From Opitutaceae bacterium (GTDB lineage: Bacteria > Verrucomicrobiota > Verrucomicrobiia > Opitutales > Opitutaceae), in NCBI GenBank assembly GCA_018402455.1, contig JAGYIG010000031.1, positions 1 through 39,965 on the forward strand: a stretch of DNA of 39,965 bases, in the 5' to 3' direction. This document shows, piece after piece, positions 27,676-37,522 of the stretch. Below the pieces are notes generated by a model. It made no database searches. It saw only the letters and a program-made list of their open reading frames with translations, and was not told the origin of the DNA. Numbering within the stretch: position 1 is the stretch's first letter; every line of letters starts with the position of its first letter. The translations under genes and the position numbers were made by a program.

Positions 27676-27977
27676 AATCGAGATTGGGTCAGCCCGCCAC
27701 CCCTGCGGACGCCTCGGCCTGCCCCGGCTCCTGCCGGACGCTCCGCCGCCGCTCGAACGGCCAAGGGGTGGATGCTCGAGCCGACGTGCTCTCCGTAAAG
27801 GGGCGTAGCGCTGACCATGACCCTCCGGAAGAGAGCGGGGCGAAACCGTTTCGCCGAAAATGAACTTCGATAATTCGCCGGTAGTTAAACCGTTAGACTC
27901 ATTTCGATGCGCTAGGCCGTTGCTTGGTATCAACGTCCTTTCACTATCCCACCCCTTACCCCGCATTTGTCCTGTTT
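27676..27977. other. 302-bp intergenic region between gcvH and the GH52 gene
   Basis: No gene is visible. It holds the palindrome described at 27839-27855 and a second AAACCGTT at 27887-27894, then an AT-richer stretch up to the GH52 start. This is where the xylosidase promoter should lie. Confidence 0.5.
27839..27855. promoter_or_regulatory. Candidate LacI-family operator upstream of GH52 gene
   Basis: GGCGAAACCGTTTCGCC is a perfect palindrome around one central C. LacI-family operators often read GAAAC-GTTTC (for example RbsR-type GCGAAACGTTTCGC), so this looks like one with a one-base spacer, or with a homopolymer error. A weaker related site (GTTAAACCGTTAGAC) begins at 27885; the shared AAACCGTT cores are 44 bp apart. 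The pair sits 90-140 bp upstream of the xylosidase start. No LacI gene is in the window. A short terminator-like hairpin is the alternative, but no T run follows. Confidence 0.4.
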
Positions 27978-30066
27978 ATGAAACCTGAAAACCCGTCCTT
28001 TCACGCCCATCATGCCCCCATGGGAGCCCTTGCCAGTTTTACGTGCGGGAGCGCACGACGCTGCTGGCGGAATGGGCCTCGAGTTGACGGGGCCTTTCCC
28101 GGGGCGATCGTCGTGGGTTACCAGACGCCGGATGGCGCCCTGCATCGGCTGCCGTTCTTTGAATCGCAGGCCAAGTCAGAGGCCGACCGCTACCGGGGAG
28201 AATCCGGGGGTGATGCCAAGGCGGACGACGCTCACATCGGGACCGTGGAAAGGGAGTTCCAGTGGGCCACCGACCGGATGTCGCTGCCGGAAATGGACTT
28301 CACGGTCTTCACGCCATGCGGATCCTTGCCGGACCCGGAATCGGCGTCGACCGCGGACTTGCGGTTTGCCCGTTGCCCGAGTGTCCCCGCGCAGGTCACG
28401 TTCCGGAACACTACCAGCGAGGATTGGCGGGGGTTCTTTGGGCTGGGAATTGAACAGCGTTGGAGTCTGCTTGGTCCGGCGGCGGGTGCCGGGCTGGTGG
28501 GCGCCATGAGCCAGGACACCATTGGTTTCGCCAGCAACACGCCGGGTGCCGAAACGTTTATCGATTTCTCCATCGAGGAAGCGCTGGCGCCCGACAGCGT
28601 GCGGGGAATTTTCTGCTCGGGAAAATCGCCGGGCTGTTAATCGCGGTGCCGGCGGGGCAGACGGTGACCCTCGATCTGGCCTTGGGGTTCTACCGTCAGG
28701 GTAAAGCCACGTTCAACCGGGAGATGAGCTACTTTTACACCCGGCATTTCACCGGGCTGCCGCAGGTGCTGGAATACGCCCTGAGCGAACGCGCCCGCTA
28801 CCTGGCCATCGCCGCCGAGCGCGATGCCGAGCTGGCCCAGGCGCCCCTGAATGACGAACAGAAGTTCCTCATCGCCCACGCCACCCGCAGCTACTACGGC
28901 TCGACCCAATGGCTGTGGGATGGCAGCCGCAGTGTGTGGGTGGGTCAACGAAGGGGAATACCTCATGATGAACACGTTCGACCTCACGGTGGACATGCTT
29001 TTTTTTGAGATGCGCTACAACCCCTGGACCGTGCGCAACGTGTTGGAGCAGTATGTGGAAGACTACTCCTTCCATGATGAGGTGTTCGATCCCGCGGAAC
29101 CGACCAAGCGCTACCCGGGGGACTTTCCTTCACCCACGACATGGGGGTGATGAACCACTGGAGCCCCGGGGGCACAGCTCCTACGAAGTGGCCCGACTCG
29201 ACCGCCTCTGCTTTTCGCACATGACCTGTGAGCAGCTCACCAATTGGGTGCTCACGGCGGGCCTCTATTACGCGGGCACCAAGGATGAGTCGTTTCTCAC
29301 CAAACACGTTGCCACCCTGACGTCGTGTTTGACCTCGCTCGAGAATCGGGAACATCACGACCCGGCGCGGCGCAACGGTTTGATGAACTTGGAGTCCTGC
29401 CGGACCGAAGGGGGCGGGGAGATCACCACCTACGATTCGCTGGACCACTCCCTCGGGCAGAGTCGGGCCAACATCTACTTGGGCGGCAAAATGTGGGCTT
29501 CGGGTGTTTTGCTCCAGGACCTGCTCAATCGGGTCGGGATGCCGGACCAGGCGGAGCGGGCGCTGGCCTTGGCTATGCGTTCCGCGACCACGTTGACCGC
29601 GGCCTTCGATGAGCGATTGGGCTTCATTCCCGCGGTGCTCACGGGCGACAACGAGAGTGCCATCATTCCGGCCATTGAAGCGTTGGTTTATCCCTACGAA
29701 TATGGCCTGCCGGAGGCGGTAAGCGAAGACGGTCCGTTTGGCGATTACGTGCGCGTGCTCAAGCGCCACCTCACCAATATCATGAAGCCAGGGGTGTGTC
29801 TCTACGAAGATGGTGGCTGGAAGCTCTCGTCCTCGGCGGACAACTCGTGGATGTCCAAAATCGCTCTCTGCCAATACGTGGCCCGGCAGATTCTGGGTTT
29901 CGACTTCGGGGACGATCAGTTTCGCGCGGATCAAGCGCATGCTCGCTGGGAGCGGGAGGGATCGAAACTGCAGGCCTGCTCGGATCAGTTCCGTTCAGGC
30001 GAGGCCCTTGGTAGCCTCTACTACCCGCGGATTGTCACCAACATCCTTTGGCTCAAGGAGTCTTGA
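27978..30066 (+). CDS. GH52 beta-xylosidase, frameshifted
   Basis: Read across six indels in G runs (28047, 28101, 28603, 28942, 29117, 29168), this is a full GH52 protein of about 696 residues, the family's normal length. It starts with [16 protein letters not shown], where Geobacillus XynB has NAHHSPVGAFASFTLG. It continues with [95 protein letters not shown] and [12 protein letters not shown]. The conserved Glu in VNEGEY and Asp in TTYDSLD match the catalytic pair described for this retaining family. GH52 removes xylose from the non-reducing end of xylo-oligosaccharides. There is no signal peptide, so it probably acts in the cytosol on imported oligosaccharides, which fits the nearby symporters and the secreted GH10. 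Confidence 0.93.
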
Positions 30067-30079
30067 GCCGGCCACGACT

Positions 30080-30158
30080 CGCGAAGGCACCTTCGCGTTA
30101 GCGCGAACGGGCTGACGGTGCGCCGTCAGCCTGCAGCGGCGGTTTCGGCGAAACCGCC
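30080..30158. repeat. Three consecutive hairpins, REP-like intergenic repeat
   Basis: After the GH52 stop there are three near-perfect stem-loops in 79 bases. CGCGAAGG-CA-CCTTCGCG lies at 30080-30097. GCTGACGG-TGCG-CCGTCAGC lies at 30111-30130. GGCGGTTTC-GGC-GAAACCGCC lies at 30138-30158. No T run follows, so it is not a classical terminator. The tandem hairpins look like a REP/BIME-type repeat, though a role in 3'-end stability for the convergent transcripts is possible. Confidence 0.6.
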
Positions 30159-30243
30159 CTACCGGGGTAAATTCGACGCCCGCGCCGCTCGACGGGGTTG
30201 ATTTTGGGGCGCCGGGGCCGACCACCGATTTTTCAAAATTACG

Positions 30244-31101
30244 TTACGGGTAGGTCGCGCCGGGTTTTAGGTAGCGCTCGTCGCCGGGCTGATTGAGCTC
30301 CCAATACGGGAGCCGAATGAGGTGGGTGCGCTGCAACGACGACCCATCCCAGCGCTGCCACTCGTTCAAGGTGTAGGGTGCGTCTTTGTCGAAAAACATG
30401 CGGTCGGTGCCGCGAGCGTGTTTGATGGTGACGCGCCATCCTTGCGGCACCCGGGCGATGGCAAAGGCGGCCGAGCTCCAGGACAGCTCATCCGCCTTGG
30501 AGTCGATCACCGAGTCCATCAGGGGCGCTTCGAACAGGGTGGTCTTGCCCCAGTTGAGGGTGCGGAGACGGAAGGGAAGTTCGTCATAAAACAGCGCCCC
30601 GGGAGGGGCGTCCCGCTCTTCCTCCACTTCGGACATCCCTTCCCAATAGGTGTAGGCGCGATACTCCCATTCCCCGTCGTCAAATTCAGCGTGTTTGTAG
30701 GAAAGCCCACAGGAATCATTGGTGGTGGAGGTGAACTTGATCAGTTGACCGTTGTCCTGACGCCAGAAGGACGAGTGGCCCTGGTCGTAGCGGTAGGTGC
30801 CGGTCGGCACCGTGATGACTTGGTTGAGTTTGATCACGGGGTAGGTGCCCGGGGCTTGCCAGTCGTCGGCTTTGACCCGCTCATCAGCCGCGAAATCTTC
30901 GCGCACGAGGATGTGGCGAACCTCGGTTTCGCGCAGGGTGCCGTAGCGTTTTTCCTGCGCGTTGAATACCGCGATTTCGGCTTTGCCATCGCCCCAGAAC
31001 CCCTCGTCCTGCCAGAGTCGATCGGCAAACGGGTTGGCCAGAGCCGCGGCGGGGGGCAGAACCAGCAGTCCATAGCGGAGAAAACGATCCAGTAAAGGCA
31101 T
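30244..31101 (-). CDS. Secreted protein of unknown function (285 aa)
   Basis: 285 residues, intact, with a signal peptide (RYGLLVLPPAAALANPF). The mature part has many aromatic and acidic residues: LWQDEGFWGDGKAEIAVFNAQEKRYG, TEVRHILVREDFAADERVKADD, YPVIKLNQVITVPTGTYRYDQGHSSFWR, and SCGLSYKHAEFDDGEWEYRAYTYWEG. I recall similar proteins in Bacteroidetes and Verrucomicrobia, sometimes mis-annotated as septum formation inhibitor Maf. There is no Maf motif and no known catalytic signature here. It is divergent from the GH10 xylanase gene, so the two could share a regulatory region and a polysaccharide-related role, but this is only context. Confidence 0.7.
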   Translation of the reverse strand: MPLLDRFLRYGLLVLPPAAALANPFADRLWQDEGFWGDGKAEIAVFNAQEKRYGTLRETEVRHILVREDFAADERVKADDWQAPGTYPVIKLNQVITVPTGTYRYDQGHSSFWRQDNGQLIKFTSTTNDSCGLSYKHAEFDDGEWEYRAYTYWEGMSEVEEERDAPPGALFYDELPFRLRTLNWGKTTLFEAPLMDSVIDSKADELSWSSAAFAIARVPQGWRVTIKHARGTDRMFFDKDAPYTLNEWQRWDGSSLQRTHLIRLPYWELNQPGDERYLKPGATYP

Positions 31102-31214
31102 GGGTGATGATGCACGGTTGAAATCAGGGAATCAACCCGCTGAGGCAGTTTGCGCTCCAGTATTAGACTGCGGCGGGCGTGGCCCCGTCACCGGAGGGAG
31201 GTTGGCTAGTCCCC

Positions 31215-33389
31215 ATGTTACCTCAGCCCCTCGTATGGCCGTGGATTGCCACCGCCCGATCCGGTCTCGCCCGCCCTGTTCGCTTCCTGTTCCTCGGGGT
31301 GGGGGCGGCGCTCGCAGCCCCGGCGCAACCCGATCTCTCACACCGGCAGAGTTCCATCGTGGTGGACGTGGTGAACCTGTCGGGGGAACCGGTGCCAGCG
31401 GCGGCGGTGAGCGTGCAAATGGTGAATCCCGAGTTCCGTTTCGGCACCGCCATCACGAGGGATGAAATCAATCCGAGTGCCGCCGGCTACAATGCCCGAG
31501 CGGTGGAGGCCGCGCAGCGTTATTTCAACTCCATGACGTTCGGCAACTTCATGAAGTGGACCTACGTCGAAAATCGAGCGCCCGCTGATACGCTCTATGG
31601 GGTTAATCAGGTCTTTACCTTAAAGGCGTTCAACAGTGCGGACCCGATGCGGTTGCGCGGTCACGCCACGGTCTGGGGAGCGCAGTATCAGCTGCCCAGC
31701 GACCTGCTCGCCATGACGGCGCCGGCCGATATCCGGGCGCGAATTCTGGGGCACATCGAGAGCTACCACACCCTGTTCAAGGGCGCCGGCATTGACGGCT
31801 TCGATCTCTACAACGAGCCCTTCCACGAACAGCAGGCGTTTCGCGATAAATTGATGGGCACCACCAATCCCACCATGGCGGCGTTCGGGGCCGAGGTGGC
31901 CCCTTGGTTCAATCGGGCCAAGGAGGTCGATCCAGATGCCCGGTTGTTCATCAACGACTACAACATGCTCAATTTTTGGCAGGAAAATGATACCGATATC
32001 ATTGAGTATAAAGCCTTGGTGGATGCCATTCGGGCGGCGGGCGGACAGATTGGTGGGATTGGGTTGCAGGCGCACATGGACCGCTACACGTCCAAGGCGC
32101 AGATTACCCGCCGCCTCAATATCCTGGCCGCGCCCATGGCGCCCACCGTCGACTATCCCGATGGCCTGCCGGGCTTGCCCATCGAGGTCACCGAGTTGGA
32201 CATCAACACCCAGCAGTGGTCCACCGCCACTCCGGCGCAGGAGGCCGAGGTCACCGCCAATGTCCTCGAGGCGGCGTTTGAGCATCCGGCCGTCACCGGA
32301 GTCACCATCTGGGGCATGAATGACAGCGCCCACTGGCGGGACAACGCCACCATGTTTGATGACTCCGATCCCAACAATTGGGTGATCAAGCCCAGCGGTC
32401 AGGCCCTCATTGACCGGGTCAAGGGCACGTGGTGGACCGATGTAGCCGGCACCACCGATGGCGCGGGCAGCTACCCCGCCACCGTGTTCAAGGGGAAGCA
32501 CCGGATCACCGTGCGGATCAACGGCAACACCGTCCAGGAGCTGCACGACCTGTCGGCCGACGGGTCGGTGCAAATTCAGGTGGACGACACTCCGGTCGAC
32601 ACCTCCGGCAGTTTTCTGAGCAACCTCTCGGTGAGGGCCCCGGTCGCCACCGGCGAGACGCTCAAGCTGGGCTTTGTGGTCTCCGGCGGAGAAAAACAAA
32701 TTCTCGCGCGGGTGGGGGGGCCGGCGCTGGCGGAGTTTGGGCTGTTGAATTTCCTGCCCGATCCGCAACTGGAGATTCGCGCGGGTGCGACGGTGCGCGG
32801 AGCCAATGACGACTGGATCGCGGCGGAAGTGCAGGCCACCGCCAATGCTCTGGGGGCTTTCTCGTTTGCGCCCGGCAGCAAGGATGCAGCCCTGATCAGC
32901 ACCCTCAATGGCCCGCACACGTCGGAGGTCACCGGCGACGGCGAGGGGATTGTGATCGGGGAGATCTACGATGTGGCTCCCGCGACCACCGGCCCCCGGC
33001 TCGTGAATGTGTCTGCTCTCCATCAAACCGGCTTGGGCGACGGGGTGCTCACCGCGGGCTTTTATGTGGGGGGCACGGGACAAATCCGGCTGTTGATTCG
33101 CGGGGTGGGCCCGGAACTGGCGTTGCCGCCCTATCGCCTGACGGGCATGCTGGCAGATCCGGTGATCCGACTCAGGAATGTGGATGGGGTTCTTTTGTCG
33201 GAGAATGACGACTGGGACGGAAGCTTGGCGTCGATCTTTACGGAGTTGGGCGCATTTCCGCTCACGGCTGACAGCAAGGATGCGGCGATGGTGGTGCTGC
33301 TGGAGGCGGGGCGCAGTTACACCGTGCAGGTGGTGGGGGCCGATGGCGGCACCGGCCAAGCCATCGTGGAGGTCTACGAAATGGACTGA
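31215..33389 (+). CDS. Secreted GH10 endo-1,4-beta-xylanase with duplicated C-terminal module
   Basis: About 724 residues from ATG 31215. A longish N-terminus with a hydrophobic RFLFLGVGAALAAPA acts as signal peptide. The GH10 barrel follows: EFRFGTAITRDEIN, RGHATVWGAQYQLP, GFDLYNEPFHE with the acid/base Glu (about residue 201), INDYNML, GIGLQAHMDRYTS, and IEVTELDIN with the nucleophile Glu (about 327). The last 270 residues hold two related modules (NLSVRAPVATGETLKLGFVVSGG... and NVSALHQTGLGDGVLTAGFYVGG...). Each contains ILxRxGGPAL/LIRGVGPEL, DPxLxxR, NDDW and SKDAA, a pattern I associate with verrucomicrobial surface proteins. The enzyme would cut xylan outside the cell, supplying oligosaccharides for the GH52 enzyme. 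It has no visible indels. Confidence 0.94.
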   Translation: MLPQPLVWPWIATARSGLARPVRFLFLGVGAALAAPAQPDLSHRQSSIVVDVVNLSGEPVPAAAVSVQMVNPEFRFGTAITRDEINPSAAGYNARAVEAAQRYFNSMTFGNFMKWTYVENRAPADTLYGVNQVFTLKAFNSADPMRLRGHATVWGAQYQLPSDLLAMTAPADIRARILGHIESYHTLFKGAGIDGFDLYNEPFHEQQAFRDKLMGTTNPTMAAFGAEVAPWFNRAKEVDPDARLFINDYNMLNFWQENDTDIIEYKALVDAIRAAGGQIGGIGLQAHMDRYTSKAQITRRLNILAAPMAPTVDYPDGLPGLPIEVTELDINTQQWSTATPAQEAEVTANVLEAAFEHPAVTGVTIWGMNDSAHWRDNATMFDDSDPNNWVIKPSGQALIDRVKGTWWTDVAGTTDGAGSYPATVFKGKHRITVRINGNTVQELHDLSADGSVQIQVDDTPVDTSGSFLSNLSVRAPVATGETLKLGFVVSGGEKQILARVGGPALAEFGLLNFLPDPQLEIRAGATVRGANDDWIAAEVQATANALGAFSFAPGSKDAALISTLNGPHTSEVTGDGEGIVIGEIYDVAPATTGPRLVNVSALHQTGLGDGVLTAGFYVGGTGQIRLLIRGVGPELALPPYRLTGMLADPVIRLRNVDGVLLSENDDWDGSLASIFTELGAFPLTADSKDAAMVVLLEAGRSYTVQVVGADGGTGQAIVEVYEMD

Positions 33390-34245
33390 ATGAGGGGATC
33401 GGGAGGATCGTCAGTGGCGTCCTCCTTGAACTTGTCCCCGCAGTCCGAGCACATGCCGTGCGTGAAACGGATTTGACTGCGACGACGGAAGTAGTCGTCC
33501 ACCTGACGCCAATACCCGTCATCGTCCCGCACCTTTTTGCACCACGCACAAATGGGCAAAGGCGGGTGAGGGTCTCCACCTCCGATAGCGCCTGCGTGAG
33601 CTGTTCGTTGCGTTGCTGCAGGTGGGCCAGCAAAAGGCCCACGAAGATGGCCACCATGAAGAAGCTCACCTCGAGATCACCGATGATGTCCAACAGGACC
33701 TGCACGGTTGAATTTTCCGATCCGGCCGCGGCGACCGACATGATGGTGCGAAACAGGTGAAAGGCGGCGTGAGCCAGGAAAACTTTGGCTGGGGCGGTGA
33801 GGGGTTTCCAAAATCCGGCGGGGGACATCCGCGGTCCCTGATAGGCGAGCAGCGCGAGCGTGGCCCAAACCAAGCCATTCGTGACCCGGCGCCAGACCGA
33901 TTCCGGCGCGAGGGTATAAAACAGCACCAAGGCCAACGCGTGAAAGGCGACGATGGCCCACCCCAGCCGTTGGGGCGCAGGTTGATTGGCGTAGACCCGG
34001 GCGCCGACGAACAAGGCGGCATGCCCGACGGTCACGAGGAGGGTGGGCAGGATGCGGCCGACCAGGTCAGGCAACAACGGTCGAGCGGCGAAGAGGATGT
34101 CGGCCACCAGCATCACCCAAGCTGCGATCATCCAATGCAGCAGCGATTTGCGGTTATCGCTTCGCGACCACGCGTCGGTCATCACCACGGCGATGATCGC
34201 GCAGATGATCGTGTTGGTGAGATAGATGACCGTCTCAGTTTCCAT
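33374..34245 (-). CDS. Integral membrane protein with coiled coil and Cys4 tail, frameshifted
   Basis: The N-terminal 200 or so residues contain about six to seven hydrophobic helices (TNTIICAIIAVVMTDAW, MIAAWVMLVADILFAARPLL, VFLAHAAFHLFRTIMSV). A short coiled coil follows (LLAHLQQRNEQLTQALSEVETLT). One base is missing in the minus-strand T run at 33558-33560; restoring it joins LPICAWCKKVRDDDGYWRQVDDYF and RFTHGMCSDCGDKF. That tail is the PICxxCKxIR...SHGxCxxC module often found at the end of bacterial sensor proteins. It holds two CxxC pairs, likely a metal site, but no kinase or GGDEF output domain is present. It is probably a membrane sensor or signalling component of unknown ligand. The 3' end overlaps the convergent GH10 gene by 16 bases. 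Confidence 0.75.
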
Positions 34246-34313
34246 GATTCGCTGAAGCGATCAGGGATGCGGGATTTAAGGGCAGCTCAAAAGGGGCGAA
34301 TTTGGCCGTTTCG

Positions 34314-34330
34314 CTCCCCTGAGAGGGGAG
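34314..34330 (-). terminator. Short hairpin after typA (possible terminator)
   Basis: CTCCCCT-GAG-AGGGGAG is a perfect 7-bp stem with a 3-base loop, about 135 bp past the typA stop in the 219-bp gap before the membrane-protein gene. There is no T run in either direction, so termination is only a possibility. Confidence 0.35.
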
Positions 34331-34464
34331 GGTACGCGGAGCCGGCGCGGGGCCATCGCCTTTCCCGGTTGGTATCGCCGCCTTCTTGGTACGCACCGCA
34401 ACCGGCTGGCCTCATGGCCGCGCCTCTTCCCGTCGCGGCCGGACGGGCAGGGCGAGATGTCTCC

Positions 34465-36288
<1,824 letters not shown>

Positions 36289-36498
36289 GACCGGTGAGCT
36301 TAGGTCGGAGCGAAAAGGAAGAACGTGCGGACTCGAATGAGCCAAAGCAAGGCCGGAACCGGCGGGAGATGGAGCCTGGGCGGGCAGTCTGCCAGCACGA
36401 CCGCCGGATCCACCGGCAAGGCCGGCCGGGGATGACCCCGCCCGCGGGCGAGAGCCGCGGCGGGCGTCCGGGAGGAGATCTGCCGGAAATTTGGCCAC

Positions 36499-36532
36499 AA
36501 AAAAGGCCCAGAGAACCGAAGTTCTCTGGGCC
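36499..36532 (-). terminator. Strong intrinsic terminator, minus strand, UUCG loop
   Basis: A perfect 12-bp stem GGCCCAGAGAAC paired with GTTCTCTGGGCC has the loop CGAA on the plus strand, which is CUUCGG-type UUCG in the minus-strand RNA. Six T residues follow in the minus direction (plus-strand A run 36499-36504). It therefore ends a transcript coming from 36.5-37.4 kb. No convincing protein gene precedes it. Confidence 0.85.
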
Positions 36533-37400
36533 AAATCTGGGGGGTGGGCACTCGCCACGCGCTCTTTCCCGAATGTCTACATTTGGCGCTCTCGCTTTCG
36601 CGGGCTGCAGACTCCCCGACGCCACTCCGCACGGCATGCGCGGTTCTCGATCTCATGGCGGGATCGCTCCTGTCGTTTCCGACCGGAGTTTATTGAGTGA
36701 GGCCTCTTCGCCCGGTTCGATCTCTCCCTGCCGGGGGAGATTCGCCGGACATGGTGCCGATGTGCTTGCAAGGGCGCATCTTCACTTCAGCACCTTTCTC
36801 GCGGGGACAGCCCCGGCTTGTGGCCGGGCGTTTGCCCCGTGAAACGGGTCTGACCTCTTAACTCTCAGGCTGCCTTCTACCTTGCAATGGGGTGACGCGT
36901 TTTTTCGCCCCGCCCCTTGATTGAGACCATTCAGGTTTTGCCACACCTGTCTGATCTCCTGCGGTTCGGTCTTGTTTTCGCGTTGGCGCCCTGACTTGGG
37001 CGTCACCTTTTGACGAATCGCTTCGTCCAAGACTGATCACAGGCTGGCTTACCGTAGCAGCCGAAACCCTCTGGGTCACGGTATCAACACGACGTTCGAA
37101 ACTTCCGTCGTGCCTGACTCGACTCGCTGGCGGTTTCTTACTTCGCCGCTCGTCGCTCAGCTCCTGATTTCGTGTTTCTAACTCGGACACGACTCCGAGT
37201 AGAGGAGCTGGTGATATATGCCTCCCGCGGTGCAAGCACCATGCGTGAGGGGGTGAACCGGACCAGCTCCGATTCCCCTTTCCCCGATTTCTCGGGCGTA
37301 TCCCAGTCTCCGCTTTCACCGATTTTTTCATTACGCGGCGGGCGCTTGACTGTTCTATCAAGGAACACCGCAGAACGTGCATGATTTTTTCCAAAAAGTC
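36533..37400 (-). ncRNA. Gene-less region, candidate noncoding transcript ending at the UUCG terminator
   Basis: About 870 bases with no recognisable protein family in any frame. Open frames exist on the minus strand (for example 36858-37406 and 36782-37030) but are Arg/Ser-rich, change frame, and match nothing I know. The minus strand has several compact hairpins, such as CCCGTTTCACGGG and GGGGCTGTCCCC near 36.8 kb and a near-palindrome around AAATGTAGACATTCGG near 36.58 kb. It ends at a textbook terminator. I looked for tmRNA, RNase P RNA, 6S, SRP and tRNA signatures and found none. It could be a structured RNA, a decayed gene, or a leader. The RNA call is tentative and the boundaries approximate. 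Confidence 0.3.
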
Positions 37401-37410
37401 ACGCATTTGA

Positions 37411-37460
37411 TATACACAAGTTATTCACCATCAATCAACTAGTGAATAACCGGTGAATAA
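37411..37460. repeat. Cluster of TTATTCAC repeats (DnaA-box-like)
   Basis: In an AT-rich stretch, TTATTCAC occurs at 37421-37428 and inverted (GTGAATAA) at 37442-37449 and 37453-37460. ATATACACA lies just to the left. These are one or two bases from the DnaA box consensus TTATNCACA. They sit between hrpB and the presumed start of the minus-strand transcript. They could be DnaA sites or an operator for either neighbour. Three copies in 40 bases are unlikely by chance in GC-rich DNA. Confidence 0.5.
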
Positions 37461-37522
37461 CTTTCCGCGGAATTGGCACGGGTTAGGCTTGAAGGCGGAA
37501 GGGTCCTGGTGAGGGTGGCGGG

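Noticed and set aside
31620..33359. 579-codon minus-strand open frame antisense to the xylanase
   Set aside because: It mirrors the GH10 coding frame, and its composition is that of antisense translation.
36533..37400. tmRNA, RNase P RNA, 6S, SRP RNA or tRNA in the gene-less region
   Set aside because: No CCA-ended acceptor or T-loop arm, no tmRNA tag frame, and no GAGGAAAGTCC-type RNase P core on either strand.
36858..37406. Minus-strand 182-codon frame as a protein gene
   Set aside because: Arg/Ser-rich, overlapped by other open frames of similar length, with codon endings unlike the genome's genes and no known motif. It is not fully excluded.
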